The notes: generated by a model not told the origin, from the sequence alone. A DNA stretch of 64,000 nt from UBA2767 sp965228625 (GCA_965228625.1 OZ245829.1:4588001-4652000), one strand, 5' to 3'; numbered from the stretch's first letter, positions 26,242 through 35,477 are shown. Translations and numbers: made by a program.

Positions 26242-27117
26242 TCAGCGCTTCAGGTCGGGCAGGATTGCAGGCTCGCCGCGCGCCGCGTCCGTCCAGAAAC
26301 TGAACACGGCAATGGCAGCATCCGAGTTGCCATTGATCTTGCCGTTGCGCATTTGCCAATTGCAGCCTCCCAGGCGCTGAGAGGGGGTGCGTGCGTTGGT
26401 CGCCCTGCCGACTCGCCGGGCTGGCCAGGAAACCGCCTTGGTCCATTCCTTGGGCTCTTTCACGCTCGGGAGCACCGAGGCGCGGATCTTCTTGCCGGCC
26501 TCGCCATGGCAGGTGTTGCAGCTAAAGTCGAGCAAGCTGGCGCGCCGGTAGAAAATGACTTCGCCGGCATCGCGCATCGCCTTTTCCAGGGGATGATCCA
26601 TCGGCGGGTTCCACTTGTAGCCGTTGGACCGGGCGCCGATATAAGCCATCAGGGCGCGGATTTCGTTCTTGTTCTTCATTTCCGGGTCATCTTTGGAGAA
26701 GCCCTGGATCGTCTTCATGCAGTGCACGAGACGCGTCTCAAGGTGCATGACTTTGCCGGTATCCTTGAAGTAACGCGGCATTTCCGCATAGGCGCCATCG
26801 AGCACGCCGGGTCCCTTGCCGAAGTCACACTGCTCGAGCGTTACGTTCTTTGGTCCGCGCTTCTGCCCGAACAAAGCCTCGCCGTCGTCGACCACGAAGT
26901 AGGCCGGATTGTCGTCCATCATCATGAGATTCTGGGGACTCTGGGTAAGGTACGGGGACTTGGTCTGGTCAATGAGCTTGAGCAGAATTTCCTTTGGATC
27001 TTCGTTGGTGCAGTTGTCGCACTGGGCCTTGGCGGTGCCCGCGAAGGCGAGTGAGGCAATGGCCACCCCGAAAAGCAGCTTCTTGCCTGCCAACAGCAGA
27101 TTTTTGGCCTTAGTCAT
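26242..27117 (-). CDS. soxA: SoxA-like c-type cytochrome
   Basis: SoxA carries the active-site cysteine persulfide of SoxAX. The 291-residue product has a signal peptide (ending TAKAQ), an N-terminal lobe with LEQCDFGKGPGVLDGAYAEM and PRYFKDTGKVMHLETRLVHC where the first haem site has been lost (single Cys), then a haem site FSCNTCHGEAGKKI and the C-terminal QRLGGCNWQMR holding the expected catalytic cysteine. It appears to be a mono-haem type. The segment SWPARRVGRATNARTP differs from the usual WPxYR pattern. GGGAGG precedes ATG 27117. Sulfur oxidation cannot be claimed without the rest of the Sox set. Confidence 0.88.
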   Translation of the reverse strand: MTKAKNLLLAGKKLLFGVAIASLAFAGTAKAQCDNCTNEDPKEILLKLIDQTKSPYLTQSPQNLMMMDDNPAYFVVDDGEALFGQKRGPKNVTLEQCDFGKGPGVLDGAYAEMPRYFKDTGKVMHLETRLVHCMKTIQGFSKDDPEMKNKNEIRALMAYIGARSNGYKWNPPMDHPLEKAMRDAGEVIFYRRASLLDFSCNTCHGEAGKKIRASVLPSVKEPKEWTKAVSWPARRVGRATNARTPSQRLGGCNWQMRNGKINGNSDAAIAVFSFWTDAARGEPAILPDLKR

Positions 27118-27829
27118 TAGATTCCTCCCTACATCTAATCAGACACACGCGGCCGCCAGATCCGCACAGGACCTGCCGTCGCTCGGTTTTACTGTCAGTG
27201 AGGCCTTGATCTGATCGTCAAGGTTCTCCCCCTTTGTAAGTTTATGGTTGGCGATCTGATCGATCTCACCATCCTTACGCTTCTGCGCAAACGCGGCCGG
27301 CGGTCCGGAAGCCGGTGGCCAATCTTCAGCGAAGCAAAAATCGTCTTCGCGGCGGATCTCCACAGGGCGACAGGTTGGACCTATCCCAGGGGCATCGGAA
27401 GAATATGAATGAACCGGTTAAGGCCACGGCCGTCAGGCCCGTGGTCGGATTTCGATTGCCGGATTCATATCGGTCAAGTTGCGCTTCTCCCAGATTTCCC
27501 GGAACCAGTTTGGCCAACGTTCACGGGTTTTTTTATTCCCGAAAGACTAGTCCTGCCTTTGGGTGAAATCAATACATATATGAATATATGAATTCATTCG
27601 CTCACGAGCCTCCCGCCGAAATCCTTGACCTCGCGGGTTTCCACGTCGCTTCGCCGGCTCCACGTGTTTGACGCCGACGGCCGGCTTGAAGGCGATTTCG
27701 TGGTTTTCCCGGCGACCCTTCCGCTCGGCGTGGTGAGATGCTGATCCAGCTCGGATCGGCATTCGCGATTTCGCGCCACGGTGTTCGAGAACGGGGCAGG
27801 GGCCGCCATCGCGATGTGATTTGGGGACG
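27118..27829. other. 712-base region upstream of soxA, no secure gene
   Basis: A 74-codon minus-strand ORF (27139-27363, ending KPSDGRSCADLAAACV) might be a small gene before soxA, but it has no family match. A plus-strand ORF from about 27404 (MNEPVKATAVRPVVGFRLPD) is equally unsupported. An AT-rich element with two ATATATGA direct repeats (about 27574-27590) stands out from the GC-rich surroundings and could be an operator or promoter for soxAX. The rest shows nothing recognisable. Confidence 0.4.
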
Positions 27830-28864
27830 TTATTTCTTCTTGTCTTCGGCGGAAGACGGTTTCGCGCAAGCGTACGGGAAAATGCATTTCCAGTCGGACT
27901 TCATGCTGACGATCGTCCACCCCTTTCCCGGAGCCTCATCCAGCCCGCGGTCGAGCCGGCCGATATACGATTTGCGGTCGTATGCCACCTCCCGCACGGC
28001 GTCGTCATGGTGGACCAGCATGCCAAGCCGCGCACCATCGCCTGATGTCGTCCAGTTGAGCATCTCGATATCGCCGTCCGAGTTGCCGAACGCAGCAATG
28101 GGACGTCGTCCGATGTCATAATAAATGCCGACCGGCTTGCCCGCCTTGTCGGAAATGAGGTTGAGTTCAGACAGCCTGGACAATATCGGGACGCCATCGA
28201 CGAGCTTGTACTCGACCTTGAGGCTCGAGCCGATCACCTGCTCGGGAGGAATTCCGTAGACTCTTTCCGTCCACGTTCGCATGAAATCGATCCCGCCGCC
28301 GGACACAATGAATGTCTTGAAGCCGTTGGCGCGCAGATAGGCCAGCAGCTCCAGCATCGGCTGATAGACCATCTCCGTGTAGGACTTGCCGGTGTTCGGG
28401 TTCTTTGCGCTCGCGATCCACTCGGCGCTGGTTTTCCTGAATTCCTTTACCGACATGCCGGAATGGCTCGCCATGATCAGTTCAATCACACGGCGCTCTC
28501 CGGACTTGAAGAGTGTCGGAATATCGTTCTCGAGCGCTGCCTTGTACGGCTGCTCGTCCTTCCATTCCGGATGTTTGTCGGCGAGCGCCCTTATGCGGTC
28601 GAACGCAAATGCAAGCTGGACATACATGGGCTGCTCGCTCCAGAGCGTGCCGTCATTGTCGAATACGGCGATACGTTCGTCCGGCGCCACATAGTCAGGA
28701 CCGCCCTCGCGCGTGACCTTTTCAACGAACTCGACGATTGTCTTTTTTGCCGGCCCGTCGTTCCAGGACGGAAGGGGGCCCTCGGCGGCGCGCGACGAGA
28801 AAGCACCGACGTTGGTGACCAGTACAAGAAGTCCCAGCAACAGGCCAATTCGCATGGAATTCAT
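27830..28864 (-). CDS. Exported HAD-superfamily phosphatase
   Basis: From ATG 28864, after GGGAGG, the product is 344 residues with a signal peptide (MNSMRIGLLLGLLVLVTNVG, cleaved near SSRAAEG). HAD motif I is IAVFDNDGTLW, motif II FIVSGGGIDFM, and motif III/IV lie in KPVGIYYDIGRRP and IAAFGNSDGDIEML. A helical cap lies between motifs I and II. This phosphoserine-phosphatase-like type should hydrolyse a phosphoester in the periplasm; the substrate is unknown. The C-terminus is Lys-rich (SSAEDKKK). It lies 67 bases after batD on the same strand and probably belongs to that cluster. Confidence 0.85.
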   Translation of the reverse strand: MNSMRIGLLLGLLVLVTNVGAFSSRAAEGPLPSWNDGPAKKTIVEFVEKVTREGGPDYVAPDERIAVFDNDGTLWSEQPMYVQLAFAFDRIRALADKHPEWKDEQPYKAALENDIPTLFKSGERRVIELIMASHSGMSVKEFRKTSAEWIASAKNPNTGKSYTEMVYQPMLELLAYLRANGFKTFIVSGGGIDFMRTWTERVYGIPPEQVIGSSLKVEYKLVDGVPILSRLSELNLISDKAGKPVGIYYDIGRRPIAAFGNSDGDIEMLNWTTSGDGARLGMLVHHDDAVREVAYDRKSYIGRLDRGLDEAPGKGWTIVSMKSDWKCIFPYACAKPSSAEDKKK

Positions 28865-28931
28865 GGTTTTTCCTCCCTTTGTCGGTTCCGGAAACTGCTC
28901 GCGGAAGGCGCCATGTGGCGCCTGTGAGAGT

Positions 28932-30329
28932 TCATTGCGATCGCCCCTCCCGGATGCTCTCGGATGACCGGGGATTGAGCGTGTCGCGATGCTTGCGTGG
29001 CGCAGGTCCACCGTCCTGCATCTGACGCCGAAGACGAGTGACCTGCTGGAGAACGTCCGCGCTTGAGGGCGGTTCGCCGGCTCCCGCGCCATACCGAGCC
29101 GAAGAAACGCGGTTGGCAAACTCGCGGAACCCGGACTTGTCGGATTTCGCCGGCATGTGTTCAAGAGATGCCGCCCTGTCAGCCGGTGAGAGCCGGTCCA
29201 GCCATTTCCAGAAACGGCTGACGATCGCGTCGCTATCGCCCGATTGGCAGGCACGGCGGAAGTCGGCAAAGAACCGTGCTTCCGACTGACGCGATTGCTC
29301 CCGCCAATGGTTCCACCTTTCGAGGAGCGGCGGGCCGAAACGCCGAATTGCCAGCAGCAGCAGATAAGCGGCGATTGCAGCCATCGTGAGCCAGGCAATG
29401 TTCGCGCGCAGCCAGTCGAGAGCTCCGGCAACGGCGATTCTCAGCTTCTGTGCTGCGGACACGGTGGCACCAGGTAAATCCGTCGTGGGCCGGTAATCCG
29501 GATTGGCGGCAACGGCGATTTCGACCGCCGGCAGGATCTCCTCTTCGATTTCCTTGCTTTCCGGGTTCCACCAGCGCACCGCGATCTCGGGGAGTTCTGC
29601 AACTCCTTCCCGCTCCAGCACATAAGTCACGGCGTCCGTTCGCTTCGCGCGATACTGCCCACGGTTCACGGTGTCCTCGAGGATCGGCTGGGCGGGATAG
29701 GCGCGCGCACCGGACACGGTTGGAAACCGGGTCGCAGGCAAGGCGAGCGCAAAGGTGTCGTCGCCACGAAGCGTGACCGCGCGGGTGATCGAATCGCCGA
29801 CTTTCAGGTCCGCGAACTCACGATCATAGGATTCCTCCACCGCCAGATTGCCCGTCGTGAGGACCTGCTCAAGATCCTGCGCGCCGGGTGGCATGATGGC
29901 CGTGAGTGTGAGCGCGTCCGTCTGCAGCGTGACAGGGTCTGACGGTTTGGCGTCGACTGAAACGGAGGTCGTGATGGCGAGGCGCGGAATCTCCAGTGCG
30001 CCCTCGCGCTGCGGGATAATTGCGTAGCGTTGCCGTTGGCCGGTGCGCGTGGAACCGCCGACGCGATCGGTGAAGTTCACACCGAGCTGTTCCGGCATGA
30101 GAACGATTGCCCCTTCAAGCTGAAGCTCCGGATAGCGCGGCGCCTTGGAGAACCAGGTCGACGTCGTCACCTCGACCCACAGGCGTACGAGCTGACCGAC
30201 ATAGATGTCCTTGTCCGGTTCGAGATAAGCCCGGACCGTCACGTCGGGCGCAGCGGCCGGTTCGCCCGGCGTCTGTGCAACCGCCGGACCCGCGAAAAGG
30301 AGTGCGAGGAATGCAACAACCGTCCTCAT
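28932..30329 (-). CDS. batD: BatD-like protein of the Bat/MoxR cluster
   Basis: The 465-residue product starts at ATG 30329 (GGAGGG upstream) with a signal peptide (MRTVVAFLALLFAGPAVAQ). Beta-rich repeats follow (VRAYLEPDKDIYVGQLVRLW, then RYAIIPQREGALEIPRLAIT), and one membrane helix near residues 325-345 (IAWLTMAAIAAYLLLLAIRR). A helical cytoplasmic tail carries RFFADFRRACQSGDSDAIVS. BatD proteins are surface-facing partners of the BatA/BatB von Willebrand proteins and MoxR, with a proposed role in envelope stress tolerance or complex assembly. It overlaps the upstream TPR gene by 4 bases. Confidence 0.82.
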   Translation of the reverse strand: MRTVVAFLALLFAGPAVAQTPGEPAAAPDVTVRAYLEPDKDIYVGQLVRLWVEVTTSTWFSKAPRYPELQLEGAIVLMPEQLGVNFTDRVGGSTRTGQRQRYAIIPQREGALEIPRLAITTSVSVDAKPSDPVTLQTDALTLTAIMPPGAQDLEQVLTTGNLAVEESYDREFADLKVGDSITRAVTLRGDDTFALALPATRFPTVSGARAYPAQPILEDTVNRGQYRAKRTDAVTYVLEREGVAELPEIAVRWWNPESKEIEEEILPAVEIAVAANPDYRPTTDLPGATVSAAQKLRIAVAGALDWLRANIAWLTMAAIAAYLLLLAIRRFGPPLLERWNHWREQSRQSEARFFADFRRACQSGDSDAIVSRFWKWLDRLSPADRAASLEHMPAKSDKSGFREFANRVSSARYGAGAGEPPSSADVLQQVTRLRRQMQDGGPAPRKHRDTLNPRSSESIREGRSQ

Positions 30330-30976
30330 GGCGACGACCCTCCTGCATTTGACGCGTCTGCATCCTGGTTCCGGACCTGAAACGAGAACTTGTATTTCAG
30401 AAAGTCGCCCGGCGTCGTCTGGACGCGGCGCATCCAAATCTCCTGGAGCTGCGCATCGGTCAGGCCTTTCTCTGCCTGAAGTTGCTGCGCCGACATCTCG
30501 GCCTTGCCGCGCGCGCCGCGTTCGTCGAACACGACCCTGTCGGCGCCGAGCTTGCCGCCGGTGCCACCGGCATCCTCGTATTCCTTCTGATCCTGCCGAA
30601 GCAGGCCCTCCACCCATTCGAGATTGAATGTCGCTTCCGGAAAGTCCGGCTTCAGCGCCAGCGCCTCCTTGTAGGCGGCGATGGCCGGCGCGAGCTTCTC
30701 CTGCTTGGCAAGCGCATTGCCGAGATAGAACCGGCCTTCCGGCGTTTCGATGTTCTGAAAGAGTGCCGCCGCATTGGCGAAGTCGCCGGCCCGATAGAAG
30801 GCGATGGCCTTCCACTCGGTCTGCTCGAAGGCGCGGGCGGATTTCTGGAAATCCTCGCGCTCAAAGTAGAGCCGCCCTTGCTGATCGGGCGTTAGCCACC
30901 AGTCGACGAAGCCGTCGCCAAGGGCCGGGGTCGGCAGCAAGAGCAGGCACGAGACGATGAGGGCGTGCGTCTTCAT
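30326..30976 (-). CDS. batC: BatC-like exported TPR protein
   Basis: The 216-residue product has a signal peptide (MKTHALIVSCLLLLPTPALG). TPR-like helices follow: QGRLYFEREDFQKSARAFEQ, GRFYLGNALAKQEKLAPAIA and AYKEALALKPDFPEATFNLE. A charged end is predicted to be disordered. TPR proteins of this position (BatC) accompany BatB and BatD and probably scaffold the complex in the periplasm. The gene overlaps batD by 4 bases and starts 3 bases after the batB stop, so translation is likely coupled. Confidence 0.78.
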   Translation of the reverse strand: MKTHALIVSCLLLLPTPALGDGFVDWWLTPDQQGRLYFEREDFQKSARAFEQTEWKAIAFYRAGDFANAAALFQNIETPEGRFYLGNALAKQEKLAPAIAAYKEALALKPDFPEATFNLEWVEGLLRQDQKEYEDAGGTGGKLGADRVVFDERGARGKAEMSAQQLQAEKGLTDAQLQEIWMRRVQTTPGDFLKYKFSFQVRNQDADASNAGGSSP

Positions 30977-30979
30977 CGG

Positions 30980-31984
30980 CTACACCCAGTTCACGGTCCA
31001 GCCGCGGCGGGCCCACAGCAGAAGAATGAACGCGAGCGGCCATACGAGCACATAACCAAAGTCGCGCCATTGCAGCCGTTCGTCCTGCTGAATGGTGTTG
31101 ACAAGGTGGCTCCGGATTTGCCGGGACAGCGCCTCGACATCCGCGGTGTCTGGCGTCGCCTGAGAGACACTGCCGCCCGCCGCCGTGGCAACCGCATTGA
31201 TGCCGCCCATGTCCACACCCGGCGCACTTCCGTCCACCAGACCGAAGGACGGTCCGCCTATGCCGCTGTCGGCGATGGGACCGCCGACGGCCGTCCCGAA
31301 GGCGAGGAACATCATCTGATCCTTGTGCGTATCGCTGTGCTCGGCGAACCGTGGCGCGTGCGTGCGGTCTATACCGTCCGTCATGAACAGGATCGTGCCG
31401 GCGGCTCCTTCCTCGGCGAGCATCGTTTGCGCAAGGGCGAGGGCGGTCGTCGCATCGTCGCCTTCGCGTGGCATCAGGTCCGGCGTCAGGGATTCGAGGT
31501 AGACCTCAATCAGTCGGATATCGTCGGTCAGCGGCAGCACCGCATGGGCGCTGCCCGCATAACCGATGACCGCGGTCCGCGCGCCCTTCCTGCGTTCGAG
31601 CAGATCCCGCAGCTTTTGCTTGGCACGTTCGAGCCGGCTTGGCGGCTGGTCGACACCAAGCATGGTCGGGGTCAGCTCCAGTGCGACGATGAGAGGTGCG
31701 CGGTCTTCGGTGAAAGGCGTGATTTCACGCTGCCAGGTTGGTCCGGCGAGCGCCACGGAAGCCAGCACAAGCGCGGCCGTCATGAGCTGATACGGCCTGA
31801 GCCGCCTGGCCTCCTTGCCCCCGACGGTGAGGCTTTCCAGCAGGTTTGGCGCGATCACCGACTTCCATACGAGGGCAGCGCTGAAACTGCGCCGCAGCCG
31901 TAAATGGAGCCAGATCGCAAACGGGATGATGAGCAGCCAGGCGGGGCGCAGGAAGTGGAACTGCTCGAGACCGGCATCAGGCAT
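30980..31984 (-). CDS. batB: BatB-like von Willebrand A membrane protein with degenerate MIDAS
   Basis: From ATG 31984 (GGAG upstream) the product is 334 residues. An N-terminal membrane helix (WLLIIPFAIWLHLRLRR) and a second (QLMTAALVLASVALAGPTW) precede a von Willebrand A domain (about 90-270), and a C-terminal helix (GYVLVWPLAFILLLWARRGW) closes it. The metal site normally reads DxSxS, but here it is ALELTPTML, so metal binding is probably lost, while BatA next door keeps it. ILFMTDGIDRTH keeps the later Thr/Asp pattern. It overlaps batA by 8 bases. Confidence 0.82.
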   Translation of the reverse strand: MPDAGLEQFHFLRPAWLLIIPFAIWLHLRLRRSFSAALVWKSVIAPNLLESLTVGGKEARRLRPYQLMTAALVLASVALAGPTWQREITPFTEDRAPLIVALELTPTMLGVDQPPSRLERAKQKLRDLLERRKGARTAVIGYAGSAHAVLPLTDDIRLIEVYLESLTPDLMPREGDDATTALALAQTMLAEEGAAGTILFMTDGIDRTHAPRFAEHSDTHKDQMMFLAFGTAVGGPIADSGIGGPSFGLVDGSAPGVDMGGINAVATAAGGSVSQATPDTADVEALSRQIRSHLVNTIQQDERLQWRDFGYVLVWPLAFILLLWARRGWTVNWV

Positions 31985-32966
31985 GGGCACGCTCCTGACG
32001 CCGCGCACGGACGAGCATCACCCCTGCGAGCAGCATGTTGCAAATGACCAATGCGGCAAGCGGATAGTGAAAAAGAGGGCGTTTGGGCCGGTAACTCAGT
32101 GTGTCGAATTTTGCCGGTTCCAGCTTGTCCAGTTCGGCGTAAATGCTCTCGAGTTCGCCCCGGTCGAGCGCGAGAAAGAAGCCGCCTCCGGTCGTGTTCG
32201 AGATGCCCCGCAGAGTTTCGAGGTCGAGCTCCTGTTCGCCGACGGTCGTCGGGTCGCCCATGGCGATGGTGTGGATCGTGATGCCTTTCTCCGCCGCGAT
32301 CGTCGCCGCACGGGCAACGGGCATCTGGCTTCCGGTGTCGTTGCCGTCCGTCAGCAAGATCGCGACCTTGTTCTGCGTCGAGCTCGCATCGAACAGCCGG
32401 ACCGTCAGGCCGATGGCATCACCGATCATCGTCTTTGGCCCGGCCATGCCGGTCTGCAGCTCTTCCAGGAGCTGGAGGATCGTCCGATGGTCCTCGGTGA
32501 ACGTCGCCTGCGGAAATGCCGCATCGCCGAAGACCGCCAGCCCAAGCCGGTCGCCTTTACGGCGCGCAACGAAATCGCGCAGCACCAGCTTTACCGCGTC
32601 AAGGCGGGTGATCTTCTCGCCCGAGGCATCGGCGAAATCCTGTTCATCCATGGAGCCCGAAAGATCGACGATCAGCATCATGTCGCGCGCCGCCTTTTCC
32701 TGGATGATCGGCTCACCGGCCCAGACGGGACGCGCCAGCGCAATGACGACCAGCAGCCACGTCAGCAGACCGTTGGCCCGCTGCAGCCAGGTCTTGCGCA
32801 GCACAACGGCGCCGGACTGAGGTCGCTGCCCGGTGATTGCGACAAGGCGTCCGAAGAAGGGAGCACGCAAGGCTTCGCCCCTGTCGCGGAATTCCGGCGT
32901 CAGCCAGTACACCAGAAAGGGCAAAGGGAGCAGCGCGAATGCCCATGGGAACTCAAACTGCAGCAC
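31977..32966 (-). CDS. batA: BatA-like von Willebrand A membrane protein
   Basis: The 329-residue product begins at GTG 32966 after GAGG. Helices at LLPLPFLVYWL and LLTWLLVVIALARPVWAG lead to a von Willebrand A domain with an intact metal site LIVDLSGSMDEQD (DxSxS), LTDGNDTGSQM and TIHTIAMGDPT, then a final helix (YPLAALVICNMLLAGVMLV). VWA domains bind partner proteins through a metal ion, often with MoxR ATPases acting as chaperones. The start overlaps the DUF4381 gene by 14 bases, typical of this operon. Confidence 0.87.
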   Translation of the reverse strand: MLQFEFPWAFALLPLPFLVYWLTPEFRDRGEALRAPFFGRLVAITGQRPQSGAVVLRKTWLQRANGLLTWLLVVIALARPVWAGEPIIQEKAARDMMLIVDLSGSMDEQDFADASGEKITRLDAVKLVLRDFVARRKGDRLGLAVFGDAAFPQATFTEDHRTILQLLEELQTGMAGPKTMIGDAIGLTVRLFDASSTQNKVAILLTDGNDTGSQMPVARAATIAAEKGITIHTIAMGDPTTVGEQELDLETLRGISNTTGGGFFLALDRGELESIYAELDKLEPAKFDTLSYRPKRPLFHYPLAALVICNMLLAGVMLVRARRQERAHA

Positions 32967-33468
32967 GGTGATACCTCATCCATGCTTTGCTGGCATCGAG
33001 CAGATGTCGGGTGGTCGTTTCATCCAGCCAGGCAGTCGACTCTCCGGCATAGGCCAGCCGATCCAGTGATGCTCCATCTTCCACCGTGAAGAGGTCACGG
33101 CCGGCACTCCGGTTCAGCCACCGGATCCAGTCGTTCCCCCTGAGAACGGCCACGTCATCGCGTGCCGCTGCCGCCAGCGCCGATTTGCGCAGCAGGAACG
33201 GCAATCCCGCAACCGAGGTCGGATCGGCACTCATCGCCTCCAGTTCGGCGAGGCCTTCGCGGCGATACGCGTTGCGCCGATAGCGACTCCGCAGGTGCAA
33301 TCCCAGCCAGACAGCGGCGGCCACGAGAATGACGGCGAGGACATACCAGCCTGTTGTCTGGGGCCACCAGCTTACCGGTTCCGGGAGCGGCAGTTCCTTG
33401 AGGCCCCACATGCGGTTGGACCCGAACAGTTCGGCCGACGAGGGCGCGGTGCCGGGTTGGTCGGTCAT
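32953..33468 (-). CDS. DUF4381 membrane protein
   Basis: The 171-residue product has the DUF4381 layout: LKELPLPEPVSWWPQTTGWY, one membrane helix (VLAVILVAAAVWLGLHL), a basic juxtamembrane RSRYRRNAYRRE and a helical cytoplasmic part with GLPFLLRKSALAAAARDDVA. Such proteins occur almost only within MoxR/Bat gene clusters, and their role is unknown. It overlaps DUF58 by 4 bases and batA by 14, so the four genes are translationally linked. Confidence 0.85.
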   Translation of the reverse strand: MTDQPGTAPSSAELFGSNRMWGLKELPLPEPVSWWPQTTGWYVLAVILVAAAVWLGLHLRSRYRRNAYRREGLAELEAMSADPTSVAGLPFLLRKSALAAAARDDVAVLRGNDWIRWLNRSAGRDLFTVEDGASLDRLAYAGESTAWLDETTTRHLLDASKAWMRYHRAAV

Positions 33469-34397
33469 CGCACACCTCTCCGCGGCCTGTATCCGAGCAG
33501 CTTGCGAACCTGCGCCGGGACCGGTTGTCCGGTATGGAGCGGCAGCACGGGAATCTCGCGCTTCAGCAGGAATTGCCGTATTTCCGTGAGCCGGTCGGCG
33601 AAAACACCGGCAAAGCGCTCTCGCAATTTCGCATCGCCGGAATCGACTTCCACCTGCAGTTCGCCATCGCCGACGACGAGGGGCCCCAGGTCCGGAAGCT
33701 CTGCCTCGAGGGGGTCGTAGACGAGGGCCGCAAGCACATCATTATGACGCCCGAGCCGCGTGATCAGGCGCTTTGAATCCTCGTCGGCGCCATTGAAATC
33801 GCTGATGATGCAAACCAGGGCGTCATGCTTCACCAGTCGGCAGGCGCGTTCCAGGACCTCGTTCAGGCGCTCCGGCCGCGAGACTTCGGTACTGTCCGAC
33901 CGCAGCGCGCCATTCTGCGTGACGATCGCGCCGAGGATCCGCATGACGGTCCGGGTGCTGCGATATGGCCGCACTTCAACCGTCTCCGTATCGTTGAAGA
34001 TGATGGCGCCGACCCGGTCGCCGACGCCGACGACACGCCAGGCTCCGAGTGCGGCAGCTTCAGCCGCCGTCACGGATTTCATGGCGCGCTGGCTGCCGAA
34101 AAACATGTTCAGGCGCTGGTCGACAATCAGCAGGACCGGGCGATCACGCTCCTCCGTATAGACCCGCGTGTGCGGCTCACGCATGCGGGCCGTGACCTTC
34201 CAGTCGATGTTGCGGATGTCGTCGCCGGGCAGGTAGTTGCGGATCTCCTCGAAATTGAGACCGCGGCCGCGTAGGCGCGACGCCTTCTGACCCGCAAGCA
34301 GACTGTGAATCGGCTGGCGCGGCAGGAACGAGAAGCCCTGGCCCTGATGTTTCAGGGCAATCAGGCTTTCAAGGTCTGCATGGACGCCTTGTGTCAT
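33465..34397 (-). CDS. DUF58 protein (MoxR-associated)
   Basis: The 310-residue product carries the DUF58 core GRGLNFEEIRNYLPGDDIRN and IDWKVTARMREPHTRVY, followed by a von-Willebrand-like half (VLLIVDQRLNMFFGSQRAMK, then ALVCIISDFNGADED). DUF58 proteins are constant partners of MoxR ATPases. No membrane helix is seen, so it should sit in the cytoplasm or at the membrane face. It starts 15 bases after moxR and overlaps DUF4381 by 4 bases. Confidence 0.88.
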   Translation of the reverse strand: MTQGVHADLESLIALKHQGQGFSFLPRQPIHSLLAGQKASRLRGRGLNFEEIRNYLPGDDIRNIDWKVTARMREPHTRVYTEERDRPVLLIVDQRLNMFFGSQRAMKSVTAAEAAALGAWRVVGVGDRVGAIIFNDTETVEVRPYRSTRTVMRILGAIVTQNGALRSDSTEVSRPERLNEVLERACRLVKHDALVCIISDFNGADEDSKRLITRLGRHNDVLAALVYDPLEAELPDLGPLVVGDGELQVEVDSGDAKLRERFAGVFADRLTEIRQFLLKREIPVLPLHTGQPVPAQVRKLLGYRPRRGVR

Positions 34398-34412
34398 GCT
34401 CCGGTCTCGTGG

Positions 34413-35387
34413 CTACGGCACGGCAACTTTCGTGACGATTTCCTTGATGATGTGATCGGTTGTTACACCCTCGGCACTGGCCTCGTAGCTCGGGATGAGG
34501 CGGTGGCGCAGGACGTTGTGCACGATGGCTCGCACGTCATCCGGCGAGACATAGTCGTTGCCCTGCAGCCATGCGTGGACACGGGCGCACCTGTCGAGTG
34601 CGATACCGCCCCTCGGACTGGCCCCCACTTCGATCCAGCTTTTGAGCTTGTCTGAATAGCGTTCCGGGTAGCGTGTCGCGAAAATCAGGTCGACAATGTA
34701 GCTCTCGATGGCCTCGGTCGAATGGACCTTCGCGATTTCCTTTCGCGCATCGAACACGGCTTTTTGCGGGACCGGCGTTTCCTTCTTCTTCTTTGCCGAC
34801 GAGGACGGGTTGGCCTCGCCGCGCACCAGGCGAATGATCTGGCCTTCCGCTTCTTCCGTCCCGTAACCGATCATGACGTGCATGAGAAACCGGTCCATTT
34901 GCGCTTCGGGCAGGGGATACGTCCCCTCCTGCTCGATCGGGTTCTGGGTCGCCATGACCATGAACAACCCGGGCATCTTGTGCGTGGTGCCCGCGACCGT
35001 CACCTGTCGTTCTTCCATCGCCTCCAGCAACGCCGCCTGCACCTTGGCCGGCGCACGATTGATCTCGTCGGCAAGAACGATGTTTCCGAAGATGGGGCCG
35101 GGTTGAAACTTGAACTGTCCCTTGCCGCCGGCGGAGTAGTAAATCTCGGTGCCGGTCACGTCGGCGGGCAGCAGGTCCGGCGTGAACTGGATGCGGCTGA
35201 AGTTGGCGGCGAGGTTGGCCGCCAGGCTCTTGATGGCGCGCGTTTTCGCCAGGCCGGGCAAGCCTTCGACGAGCAGATTGCCGTCCGCGAGAAGACCGAT
35301 GATCAGCCGCTCGACCACCTGTTCCTGACCGATGATCGAGCGCTGCATGCGCGCCCTCAGGTCAAGTATCTGGTCGTGGACTGTCAT
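34413..35387 (-). CDS. MoxR-type AAA+ ATPase
   Basis: From ATG 35387 (MTVHDQILDLRARM) the product is 324 residues. Walker A is EGLPGLAKTRAIK, Walker B NIVLADEINRAP, sensor 1 VMATQNPIEQEGTYPLPEAQ, then DRFLMHVMIGYG and the sensor 2 region GASPRGGIALDRCARV. MoxR ATPases act as chaperones that mature or activate partner complexes, here most likely the Bat proteins that follow. A Ser/Lys-rich insertion (SSSAKKKKETP) lies after DRFLMH. A TTG-started longer N-terminus is possible but poor. Confidence 0.93.
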   Translation of the reverse strand: MTVHDQILDLRARMQRSIIGQEQVVERLIIGLLADGNLLVEGLPGLAKTRAIKSLAANLAANFSRIQFTPDLLPADVTGTEIYYSAGGKGQFKFQPGPIFGNIVLADEINRAPAKVQAALLEAMEERQVTVAGTTHKMPGLFMVMATQNPIEQEGTYPLPEAQMDRFLMHVMIGYGTEEAEGQIIRLVRGEANPSSSAKKKKETPVPQKAVFDARKEIAKVHSTEAIESYIVDLIFATRYPERYSDKLKSWIEVGASPRGGIALDRCARVHAWLQGNDYVSPDDVRAIVHNVLRHRLIPSYEASAEGVTTDHIIKEIVTKVAVP

Positions 35388-35477
35388 CGAAAACGATATG
35401 ACCTTGATTGGATTGATGACCCGCGCCGTTCGACGCGGCGCGGGCTTCGTCGTGTCAGGTTGCAGCAATACGGGCGT

